Positions 46,201-58,200 of a stretch of DNA of 64,000 nucleotides are shown here, one piece after another. The notes beneath the pieces are model-generated. The model saw nothing but the letters and a program-made list of their open reading frames with translations, searched no databases and was not told the origin of the DNA. The translations under genes were made by a program, and so were the position numbers. Where the stretch lies: positions 23,940-87,939 of the forward strand of contig DF240454.1 in NCBI GenBank assembly GCA_000507305.1, written 5' to 3'. Positions within the stretch are counted from its first letter, which is position 1; every line of letters begins with the position of its first letter. Source of the stretch: Breviolum minutum Mf 1.05b.01 (lineage: Eukaryota; Sar; Dinophyceae; Suessiales; Symbiodiniaceae).

Positions 46201-49200
46201 ATGAGAGGCTTGTCGTGCAATCTGGGATTTCAGACATGGATAGGCTTCAGGACAGACGACCCATTCAACAGTCAGAATGTTTGCATTTACAGTATGTTGA
46301 CAATCTTGTTGTGTTGGGCACGGATGAAAAGACAGTGACATCAAGTTTCCGTGGTTCAGTTGAGAAGTTGAAGGGCGCTGGACTTCAGGTTCATGAAGTT
46401 GAGTTGGGCAATGAAGGTGCTCAAGTTTTGGGCTGGGCCATCTCATCAGATGGCAAGATGAGACCCACCGAAAAACGCTTTTGGAAAGTCAGGCTGGCAA
46501 TCAGGGAGCTTTTGAAAAGGGGAAGGGCCTCGCCTCGTCAGATTGAGAAGCTGTTAGGACACTGCTGTTTCATTTCATTGGCGAGAAGGGAGGCTTTGTC
46601 TATCTTTGGACATGTTTATAGCTTTGTTCACAGAAATGGCGATCCTCACAAAGAAGTCCCTTTGTGGCCTACAGTTAGAAAGGAGTTTGATGTGTGGGAC
46701 GGCATTTTGCCGTTGATCTGGCGTGACTATACTTCTCCATGGAGTGAAAAAGTCTATGCAGTCGACGCTTCGGAGTGGGGCCTTGGGTGCACAGCAGCTA
46801 ACATGGATGTCAAGATGGTTCAACAGATCGGTAGTTTTTGTGAGAGATGGCGTTTTAAAGACCCTTTGGTAGCCAAGGCACGTGCCAGTGTTGAGATTGA
46901 TCCCCACGACATGTACCCGGTACAACTGCCCCTTTCCTATGACGACACCCCTGCTGAGCCAAATCAAGAAGTTTGGCAACATTTTATGCCGGTTCCTTTT
47001 GAGGCGGTGCAGCGAGAGTGGAAGACTGTGGGACGGCACAAGTGGCTTCGTCAATCATCCATGCCGGTCAGTGAGGCCCGGGCGACGTTATATGCAGTGA
47101 AACACATGTTGCGGGGGGTCGATGGTTTTGGTAGAAGACACCTTGTTCTTACTGACAGCATGACGGCTGCATGTGCTTTTTCTAGGGGTCGTGCACATAC
47201 ATGGGAGTTGCGACGGGTTTGCCAACAGTTTGGGGCTTTGACTATGGCAACATCTTGTCATGTTCATTTGCGGTGGGTACCAAGTGAGTGGAATCCCGCT
47301 GATTCACCCTCAAGAGGAGGTTGGGCCCCTAGCATTCCCAGTCGTTTCTTTGGCAATGGTGATTCACAGGACCATTCAGTTAGAGCAGCCTTTGAGATGG
47401 GGTCAAGCCTCTCGGGGTCAGCCCTTTCGGGTTGCAAAGTCGTTGAAGAAGAGTCCAAACATCTATCACCCTTTGACTTCAGACGAATGGGGGATAGAAA
47501 CCAACCCTATGCCAAGAAACTTGAAGAAGGACGCCAGAAAGGAAGCGAGGAAACACCGGATACGTCCCAAACAGACAATCCTCCAACAGCATTCGGTTTC
47601 AAACAGTTGCTACAACCGATATCTGCTTCTTCCTTCTGGTCGTTTGCAAAAGATTTCGACCATCGATCAACAGCTGGCGAATCATTTGGAGACTTTGTAC
47701 CAGGAGGGGGAGGACGTGAGCACTGGTCGTTATGTCATAGCCGCGGTGACCTTTTTCAAACCAGAGTTGAAGTCACCAAAGATGACCAATCTGCCAATTT
47801 GGAAGCAGAGCCCATGTGGTTGGAACAAACTTTGTCCAGCCAGAAGCCGCCTTCCAGTGCCGTGGGAAGTTACAGCATTGTTGGTGACGCATGCATTATG
47901 TCAGGGGAGATGTCAATAGCAATGCACCTCTTGCTGATGTTTTGCCTCTACCTTCGGCCCAGCGAGGCCCTTCGGGTGAGGAAAATGGATGTGGTGAAAC
48001 CTGTGAAAGGGGGCGGTGTGGGATACAGCATGTGGACAGTGATTTTGCATCCTTTGGAAGCCGGCATCCCATCGAAGACCCAAGAGTTCGACGAAAGTCT
48101 TCAGCTAGACTTGGGGTATCACAAAAACGTGGGCCCGCTTCTGCACAAGATGGCTTCGCATGTTACCCCCACTGCCACCATTCTCAATCACACGCCCAAA
48201 CAGTTGCAGAATTTTCTCGACGATGCAACTCAGACCTTGCAGCTGACGACTTTGGGTTTGATCCATCCGTATCGATTCAGACACGGAGGTGCCTCCCACG
48301 ACGTGGCAAATCGCCATCGGGACTTGACAGCAGTTCAGGCAAGAGGACGTTGGAAGTGCATGCAATCAGTGCGGAGATACCAAAAGGGAGCTCGCCTAAG
48401 TCAGCTCTTCGGCCAGCTCCCCAACAATGTTCGAAAAAGGTGCACTCTGGCAGCAAAACAGCTTCCAGACAAACTTGCTGCCCTGCTTTGAAGCTTGCAA
48501 AGAGTTTGCCGCCCCGTTTCTTCATTGAGATTTTCTCCGGGTCAGGCCGTTTGGGCCGATGTGTTTCCAAGGACAACAATATACCAGTTTTGTTGTGAGA
48601 CATTCAATACGGGCCAGAATATGATTTGCGTTCTCTGAAGAAAAGGCAGTTGATAGCTGGATGGATGAGAGCAGGCTTTATTTGTGGGGGTCATTTGGGC
48701 ACACCATGTAACTCTTTCACAAGGGCCCGTGACAATCCACCGGGGCCGCCACCATTACGGAGCAATGCACATGTTCTTGGACTCCCAAATCTGGCTGTTC
48801 ACGATCAAAAGAAAGTCAATGATGGGAATCTTTTTATGAGATTTTCGGTCTTCATTCTGAGGTTAGCTTTGGTCCTTCACATTCCTTTTTCCATGGAGAA
48901 TCCTCGTACGAGTCGTTTGTGGCTGTGTCCGGCCGTTCAAAAGTTGATGCGAAACAAAAACACTTTTCAGCAAATTGTGGAATTTTGCATGTTCGGCATG
49001 CGCTGGCGCAAATCCACGATGTTTGTCTCTGTTTGGGTGCGGTTTGACAATTTGAACCAGTTTCGATGCATCGGAGCAAAGCGTGGTTGCTGCAAACGTA
49101 CAGGAGAACCGCATCAACCTTTGGCTGGAAAGAATGCCGCAGGAGTATGGTGGACCAAAGTGGCTGAACCTTATCCCTTACAGCTCGGTCACAAAATTGC

Positions 49201-52200
49201 CCAATGTTTTTACAATTTTGCTGCACAACAACGAGCGGAACAATTTGAGTTACGGCTGAAACCAGTGTAGCTTTGCAACTATGGGCATGGGCATAGGCCA
49301 GCAATAATGGGATGAGCTTGTACAAGCCTTTGAATTTAGGCAGCATCGCGAAAGACCAAAGAAGTTGCAGAAACATGCAACATCATGGTTCGCAGAGCTT
49401 TGGATCAATCCCTGGCCGATGAAAAAGGGGAGCGTGATCATAGTAGTTCTTGAACAGTGTTGATCTTAGCTTGATTGTAAAGTGGCCGCAATCTCATGAT
49501 NNNNNNNNNNNNNNNNNNGGGATGAGCTTGTACAAGCCTTTGAATTTAGGCAGCATCGCGAAAGACCAAAGAAGTTGCAGAAACATGCAACATCATGGTT
49601 CGCAGAGCTTTGGATCAATCCCTGGCCGATGAAAAAGGGGAGCGTGATCATAGTAGTTCTTGAACAGTGTTGATCTTAGCTTGATTGAAAAGTGGCCGCA
49701 ATCTCATGATTGCTCAAGTCGCCCACCCCTCTTGTGTCTTTGTTCCCTACCCCTCAATTGGGGATGAGCTTGTACAAGCCTTTGAATTTAGGCAGCATCG
49801 CGAAAGACCAAAGAAGTTGCAGAAACATGCAACATCATGGTTCGCAGAGCTTTGGATCAATCCCTGGCCGATGAAAAAGGGGAGCGTGATCACTTTAGTG
49901 ATTCATCCGTTGAGATGTTTATGATTATGTTTATGAGTTTCAACGACGTTCCAGCATCTTGGCAGCACACTTCTTTGATCCCGTTTGTGTTGATTCGCTC
50001 AGGCTCATCGTGCAGCTTTGTTCATGAGAAGGAGTCGGAAGACAAGAGCGATGAGTCACAAACCGCTGTGGCCACAGCTGCGGATGACGAAGCTTCTTCG
50101 AGTCTTGAGTCAGATCCTGAACCTGCTCCACCAGCAGCTGCTGGTGCCCAATCCATGCTCAAAGCCAACGTGATTAAGGTGGATGAAGAGAAAAGACTCG
50201 TCCACCTATCGCATGCAAATCTGAGTCGCGTGGCCAATCTCCAATCCTTCACAGATCTTTGGCCAGTCCTTCCTCGGCCGGGGGATTGGATTTCTTTTCC
50301 ACCACCACCAGGTGGTCCAACTTCACGATGGATCATCCCCACCTTGGAGTCCATTCCTGCATGGTCCTGCGACATGGCATTGAAGTTTTTGAAGTCCTTG
50401 CAGGAGAACTATGAAGAACAGGGCTCGAACCTTTTGCTCAGGACACTTTCTTTCGGGTGCCAAACAATCCAAATAGAAACGATGACGCAGATCGTGTTTT
50501 AACTGGATTGATGGTTTTGAGGGGTATCAAAAATGAAGTTGACAGTTTGGCGACAATCAAGCAGATTGTAGTTGTATGTAAATGTAGTGATGTTGCTAAG
50601 TACTATGGGGTTGTGGGGGTTATAAGCATTTGATGTCAAATACTGTACCCGAGCATTGCACATCTGATGGAACATGTTGCATCAGTAAAAACTTATTGTG
50701 CTGCTGCATACATGTCTAAAATCTATACATTCATATATTCCGTGTTTTTTAATTAGATTGAATACAGATCAATATGTTCTGTACGTACTATTGTGATGCA
50801 GGGTACCGTGCCAGACCTGGAGGACAGACATGTATTGCCAACCCTACTTGAACCATGTGCTTTCTACCAAGCTGAACCGCAATGCGGAATCTGTGTCCAT
50901 GGCGAACCAAGGCTGCATTCATTGATTCTTATTCTTACCCCCCATGTGAGCAGTGAAGTTGGGAGGGGAAGGATGTGTATAGACTCTCTCCACGTGCGTA
51001 TCTTGCTACTGGGGAAATAAGGAAACTGAAACAGCAGCGTGTGGGACCCCAACCCTGAGGCGATCCTTAAGTTTCACGACGTGACAAAGAAAAAAGGAAA
51101 TCATCTCCTAATGCATATTATACATATATACATAAGATGAGTTTCTTGAGGTCCATAATGCAAATCTTCTTTCACAACGAAATCTTTGTTTGATTTTCCG
51201 AGTGTTCCAATTTCCCCGTGGTTTGTTCGGAATCTCTTTGTGGAAAAAAGATGAAAAAAGGCGCATTTTTCCAGCTTTCTAAGGCGCTGCGTTTTCCAAT
51301 TCTTGCAGACTATCCTTCCAGCCTGCCGTGGTCATGGTAGTTCGGCAAGCGAACTTGGGATTCTTCTCAAAATCCTCCGGTCACGGCTGTGGCACCGGGA
51401 ACTGCCAAAGCTTTTGGATTCTTGGACACCGCGGAGCGGACAAGATCTAATAGAGTGCTGTTTAACTATCCATTTCAAAGCCTGGTTGGTTAGTCTAAAA
51501 TGGTGTAAGTTGTTGTTTGGATGGGTTGTTGGTATTCCAAGCCGTGTGAAGGGAAGACATCATCAGACAATGTAGCAGAAGCCTTCTAATATCTCTAATC
51601 TTTCGAGTGCATTTTGTCGCCCGAAAAGTTGGGGCTAAGAAGACATCCCGCTGTATTCGTAATTGTGATCGTAATTGCTTACAACCTGGCGCCGTGCCCA
51701 AGGATGAACAGTTCAGGCCTGCAGGCCTGCAAACCATTGTGAAGGGACTCCTCGATCAGATGTTACAAGTTCTTCCACGCTATGCTTATCTGGTGAAACT
51801 GGGCGGATCGTTTTTGCTTCCAATACTGACCACGAATGACCATGACATACAAGATCATTCAAACTATGTTTTCGTTTCCTTCTATACTGCAACGGGGGGG
51901 CTTGCGCCAACATATTCCAAGCAATGATCATGTACACTTATATACACCATTTTTGCTGGGAACGATAAGGTCAGTCAGGAAGCAATGTGTGAAGTCACTG
52001 TACAGGTGAACCTGAAATTGCCCATGGCAGCACCTGAGGAAGCCAGTCTTGCTAGCCATGCTTCAGCCAGAGGACACCATCCTTCAGTTGCTGAATGCTA
52101 TGAGTGATCGCTTGGCTTGTGATGATGGATTCGTTCAACTAGCTTCATCTTGGAGACACATGCCCATTGTCCCGCATCTATCCGAAGATTTGTCAGATAT

Positions 52201-55200
52201 CCAGGACTTGCCACGAGTGTCCTGGATGTATGAAAGCGTCTCTGACTTTTTGGACACTTGCTTCCGCCTTTTACGCGCGGACTGCTTCATCCCGTTACAG
52301 AAAGGGATTCGAGATTTCATCAATGGTAGCCTTGACCCGCGAGACATGCGAATCTTTCGAGGGTCGTTCCAGCACTTCCACTTGGTGCGTGGCTCAAAAG
52401 GTCTGGTGGCATCAATTGAATGCACAAACGTATTCAACTACGCAGTGCCCTTTCCAGCACGCGTTTTGATGCCGAGCAACCTCATATGTTTGTCTATCAG
52501 TGAGAGACCCTTTGAAGAAGTGTTGTGGGGCCGAGTTGCTGAACGACCTGGTGACCGTGCAGCTCAGAAGAAGGAAACTATGACAGTGACCATTGAATTT
52601 CTGGATGATCTGATTCTGGCTGGTGTTTAGTTGGTTTTAGGGTACTCTTTTTCAGATCTTTTCAGTGTCAGAGTTTATATTGAACTACTGTCCGACACAA
52701 ACAGGTGAACCTACTGTATATGTTTTGAAGAAGAAAGGGTGCCCCAGGTGATATACAATCAGATCATATAATATCCATCTTACACAAATGTGGTTATGAT
52801 AGTCGTTGAGCATCGAGGAATCGAATTGATAGAAGCAGTTTCATCTCATGTTTGCTGGCCCCGCCTCCTGGTGGATTGCTCCTGGCTGAAAGTCCGGTAT
52901 TCTTCTTGAGCTTTGGCCCCGTCTTGCGACGTTTACAGGCCTTGACCGGTGGAGCCCATGGCACCTTGCCATTGCGTTCATGTTTGCTTGGACAACGGAT
53001 GAGTGCTCAGGAGGCACATGCAGCACCCGTGTGGAGTGACTATGTCAGAACATCACTGGAGGAAGCCATCATATCTGGCGAGCGTTCCTTTGATGAATCG
53101 CAACGGACAGCTTTGGAAGTGATTCTGTCGTCGCGGCTCTCAACCATCCAAGGACCACCAGGTGGGGAACTTTTAGGATTGCTTTGAAGGTCCGAGTGAC
53201 CGTTTTTTTTTAAACAAGGTATTCGAAGATGCGCTTCGTGTTTTCCAAAACTTATGTGAAACTCATTGAATATATCGATGTAAAAAAATAGGTGATGACA
53301 TTCACCGTGCATGCCGTATTGTATTCATATATGTGTCCCATATTTTTCGTACATTATTACGAGATGTTCCACATTATGCAAGACTTGCTCTTGGAGATTC
53401 CGTATCGAACCCGGACAGGAACTGGAAAGAGTTTCACTGGTGTGGAGGCCATTCGGCACCTATTGAAGGTCCCATCGTCATTGCTGGATCCTGAGCCTGA
53501 AAGCCCCCATCTTGAACGGCCATGTTTCATGTTTCCCAGCAGCACATGGGTGAGTTTGTTTTTTGGGGGAAAGGCATGAGAATCATGTATAATTACAGGC
53601 AATTCGAATTACAACAACTTACTTGGACCAGATCTGTTTTGGTTTTATCCATATTTTGTGTTCGCAACTTATAGCTATAGATGATTTGAAGACTTTATTC
53701 TTTGCAACTAACCAAGGCTTTGTTTGACATGGCCACAAATATTAGCATGATGAATCATGATTATTGATATTATTTGATCTGATTACATACCATCCCTTTT
53801 ACCATTCCTCCTTTTCTGTTCAAATGTATAGGCCCACACTCTGAAATTGTAATTGTATCATCAAAGAGAGTCCATAATGCAGGCTGGATGAAGATGAGGA
53901 CTCTGACTCTTCGGTGGACGTGGATCTCTTGGGAAGGTCCGCCGAGAAGTGTGACAGTGTGACGTGATCCAATCAAGGTGTAATGCATTCCAATTTAGTG
54001 GATCCATATTGAATTGACAACTTCATTTCTGATGTGCCCTGTTTAAGGTACAACGACATCCCCCCAAAAAAGATTCAGATTGATGGAAGTTGGGCTTTTG
54101 AAGGGCGTCTTTTTTTGTTGATGTCACTTTCGGTTCAGGTCAGGATCCAGGTCTGTCAAGACCAATTGCCGTTTTTTAAAGCGTTGGAAGCCAGGACACC
54201 TCGAACGCAGAAGATGAGGATTCTCATCCTTACCTTCAAAAACCATGCGCTGGATGAGTTTCTGCTTGATTGTCGCAAGCATTGCCCAGATGCAGACATA
54301 GTTCGGATAGGCCGGATTTTTTGAGGTTTTTTTTTAGTACTGTACTACCCTTCAATTGGATCCTTAATCCTTCGATGATTAGTGTAACTTGCAGGTCTCA
54401 ATCCTGTGACGAATCCATGACCCATCAATTGCCCCAACAAAGGTGGACGTTGCGAAAACGAGCAGCTGAAGTCTTGGAACCTTCAAGCAAGAGCCAAAGA
54501 GAAGAGCAAAGGTCGCGAGTTGGCAAAGATGCTCCGAAACTTACCTGAAATGTCAAGGAGAATAGATTTCTGATACAAGATTGATATCATAAATATGATG
54601 TAAATCTTTGTTTGCACGTGATTACGAGACATTTCCAGATGAGCTCCAGCTCCTCTCTTAAGTAGAGTTGCAATCTCTCCCGTGCCTATTTCGTTCCAGT
54701 CTTGTTTTAGGATGTTTTTTTTGGGTTGGGCTTGTGGCATACACCACTGACCCGGGTGTGTGGTCTAAGGATCTTTGATCCTCAAAAAGGAGGATTTAAA
54801 ACCACAAATCCAGAAGGCACTCGATGGGCTGTCAGAGAAGTTGGATCCATTTCAACTTTTTTGGCACTATGCATCTGTTGAACAAAAGTTATCCTTATTG
54901 GATGGATGTCCTTTGGCTTCTGGATATCGCAAGCTGCGACATTTGCAACACCACCAGCAGATCAAGGAGAGGGCACTTTTCGAATCCCTCCATGAAATTA
55001 TGTAACCATTCTCCAGCTGCTGAGTCGACAGCATTGATTTTTCTTGAGGCCAAGATTGGAACATATCAATTGACGAAAATCCTGGGGTTGCCGAATTTGC
55101 TTGATTCCCCATGTCAGGACAGCATTATGATGGGAGAGAACTTCGCCCCAGAGGAGTTTCGCAGCTGCTTCAATCGTTGGTGCCCTTCGGCCGTCTCCCG

Positions 55201-58200
55201 CCCCCCTCCTCCAAGGCCAACCTCCCAAAAGAAAAAAGAAGAGATCAGTGATGATGAGGCAGAGGAGGAAGTGAAGGAAAGACAGGCCTTACAGGAACGT
55301 TTGGAGAAATTATGTACCTGGAGTCCAGATACTTTGAAGGGAGTTTTTGTGTGTTCACCTCCAGCAATGACTTGGACCACTTCATTGGTTGGCTTTGAGC
55401 AGTTATGGGACTTGGATGAGCAAAGACGTGGGCAACTCTTGGGTAGTTGGCTCCGAGATGCAACTAGCATGGCATGGCCTCTTATTGAGGCTTTATGCAA
55501 GGAAAATGATGAGCTGCAAGCTCGGATTCATGAGTTGGAAAGAGGTCATTTAGCTTCAATTCTTCAGGATGCTAACATTGTTGGTTGCACCATCAGTGGT
55601 GCATCCATCCGTTGTGACTTGCTGGCAGATGTGAATTTTCCAGTTGTCTTGGTGGAGGAGGCAGCGGAAATTTTGGAGCCACAGTTGCTAGCGGCACTTC
55701 CACCTTCGTGTCAGCAGCTCATATTGATTGGCGATCATTTTCAATTGAGGCCTAAGATCCAGACTTTTCAGCTGGGTCGCGAACTCAACTTTGATCGTTC
55801 CATGATTGAACGTCTTTTTGCGACTCAAGAAGCAGAGTATCCCAAGGCCATGTTGAAGAAGCAGAATCGCATGAGAGATGAATTCTTATGTCTACTTCGG
55901 CCATTCTATCCAGGCTTATTGACCAACCATGAACGTGTCAAGGCCAACCAGCCTCTCAACATTTGCCGTGAGTCCATGTTCTTTGTCACCATGCGGGAGC
56001 ATACAGAGGAGGAAGCGGCGGAACGACGAAGCCCAATAAATCCAAGAGAAGCACAGTTGATTTTAGCCTTTGCGAAGCACATCATCCGTCGCATGGTCCT
56101 GGTTTATCTTGTATATGATTTTGTTGGCATTCTTTTTAGATCGTTTTCTTTTTTTTGGAAGTTTGAAGTTTATCAACTTCAAAATGCTACACAATAAGTT
56201 TTCCTCTCTCTCTCTCTATATATATATATATTATTTTTTTACCTCCTACCTTTTTAGCATTTTTCATAGCAGATTATCCTGGAATCAGATCAGCCTAACC
56301 CGCCCAATCAGGTGAGGGTTATCAACCGCAGGAGATTTCCATCCTGGCCATGTATGACGGTCAGGTCTCTTTGCTGCGACGTCTCTTGAAATCTGAAGCC
56401 TTGGAGGAAGTTCAGTGCTCTTCCGTTGATCGTTACCAAGGTGTGAAGAACGGGTGAAAACAAGTCGTCAAAGGTATGTGATTATAGATGTACATATAAT
56501 TTGTATATGAGTATGAAATATATGCAGACATTATATATATATATATTTGAAGAGATATATATATATATTTATGAACATGGTATATAATATATATGTGTAT
56601 GTGCATATGTATGTAAAATTGTAAAACTTGTATAAACCCAGCTGTTACTCAGCTGTTCCTCGTTTTGCTTTTTTTAACAAAGCTGGTTTTCTTTCTGGTT
56701 CCTCCCGTTGTTTGGGACCGTTTTTTTTGGTCCTTCAGGTGATGAAAACAATTTTGTGCTGATTTCACTGGTACGTTCAAACTCTCAATCCAAGCTGGGC
56801 TTCGTGGGTGAGAGAAATCGACTTATTGTTGCTATGTCACGTGCTCGTTGTGGTGTGTACCTTTTTGGAAACGACCATTTGTTGGAAGAGAAGTCCAAAG
56901 ATTGGAAGCAGGTGCCTTGCAGCCTTGCATATCAATGTGTTTTCCAGTGACTTTCTCAGATTCTGGGTCATGGCTCACAAGATGTTTCATGTTTGTAAAT
57001 GTCATTCTTACATGCCTTGATACGATTTCTAAGAGATAAGCAAGTGCAGGGATAAAAGGATACTGATAGATAGGCAGGTTAGGTGATTCAATTCTCAAAT
57101 CCTTAGTTCCACCCCGCCTTCTTAGGTGCTGAGCAAACTTGACACCTTAGAACTGGATATGTTAAAGATGTGTCAATATCCCTTGATGCTGCAGTGTGTA
57201 GACGATACTGATTATTGTCTTACCTGATGTTTACTTGACATTCTCTCACTGGCTACATTCAGGTGCTGGCCTCCTTGAAGGAGCAAAACTGTTTGGGTCC
57301 CAAGCTTCCACTGATTTGCCCACGCCATCCGGAAGTGGATCTGGAAGTGGGGCAGCAGTGCCATCATGTTTGCAACGCACGCTTGGATTGTGGGCACGCA
57401 TGCCATCAACCATGCCACAGGGAAGGGCACCATCCAGACTGTGACCAAGAGGTTGTGGTCACATTGCCTTGTGGCCATGAATGATCATGCAAGTGTAGCG
57501 AGAGAGAATGTGCAGCAGAGAAATTGAAGTGTTCCAAGTTGGTGGAGTTCCGACATGAGGTGTGCCAGCATGCTGATACTCGAAAGTGTTGGGACAAGAA
57601 GAAGAAATGTGAGACCACGGTGATGATGCGTTGTGACATGTGTGGAGAGGAAAGCTCCGTTCAATGCTATATCAAGAAGGATTGTCCAGAGAATTTCAGA
57701 TGCAGTAAGCCTTGCACGCGGAAGATGAGCTGTCACTCTGACTATGCTTGTCGAATTCTTTTTTTGACAAGGAGTGCTTCTCACCCTCTTCCCCAAGCCA
57801 AATTGAAAAGCACTCGGAATTCCAAGAGCGGGTACCACTTTAAATTTGGTGTTGATTCTTCCCTCAGTGAACTTCGCCTTTTTATATGGATCAGCGGAAT
57901 TTGCCCAGGTCACCATGCATGCAAGTTGCCATGCCACGATGACTGCGAAAAGGGCCTTGACGATTGCGAGCTATGCGCCTTGGAATCTTGGTGAATGTTA
58001 CAGCCTCAATGCGACAGTTTGAGAATGTTATGATTTGATTGGATTTGTTTGATATATTTCCTAACGATTATCCAACCTAGAAAATGTGAAATATGTTTAT
58101 GAATCTATATGACTCATATGACTATCTTCATATAACAATTATAACAATATGAATTCCAAGGCTTAACAATAGACGATAGAAAGTAGCTAGGTTCATTTTG

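Larger units (their letters stand above)
43422..49892 (+). mobile_element. DIRS/PAT-like tyrosine-recombinase retrotransposon
   Basis: The structure is A1 (43422-43492), four open frames, then B1 (49309-49440), A2 (49441-49500), a gap, B2 (49519-49650), A3 (49651-49721) and B3 (49761-49892). A1 ... B1-A2-B2 split direct repeats are the hallmark of PAT/Ngaro-type tyrosine-recombinase elements. The second A-B set beside the N run probably comes from assembly duplication. Encoded proteins are a small membrane protein, a Gag-like protein, RT-RNase H-tyrosine recombinase in a single frame, and a methyltransferase-like frame. A1 and A3 are identical over 71 bp and the RT frame is intact, so insertion is recent. 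No target-site duplication is seen, as expected for recombinase integration. Confidence 0.85.
43289..50002 (+). other. 6.7-kb intron hosting a retroelement
   Basis: Donor AAAG|GTGGGG and acceptor CGCTCAG|GC join to read A-K-G-S-S-C-S-F-V-H, which completes CCCH finger 3 (CAKGSSCSFVH) in phase. About 6.47 kb of this intron (43422-49892) is the DIRS-like element, so the ancestral intron was roughly 240 bp. Confidence 0.85.

Noticed and set aside
47260..47919. 219-codon plus frame overlapping the retroelement polyprotein
   Set aside because: Shadow frame inside the RT-RNase H-recombinase coding sequence, without motifs.
56273..56331. A 13-codon exon followed by a 20-bp intron GTGAGG...CCGCAG
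   Set aside because: A simpler model starts the exon at 56312 (GEGYQPQEISILAMYDGQ), which fits the helicase family better and needs no extremely short intron.
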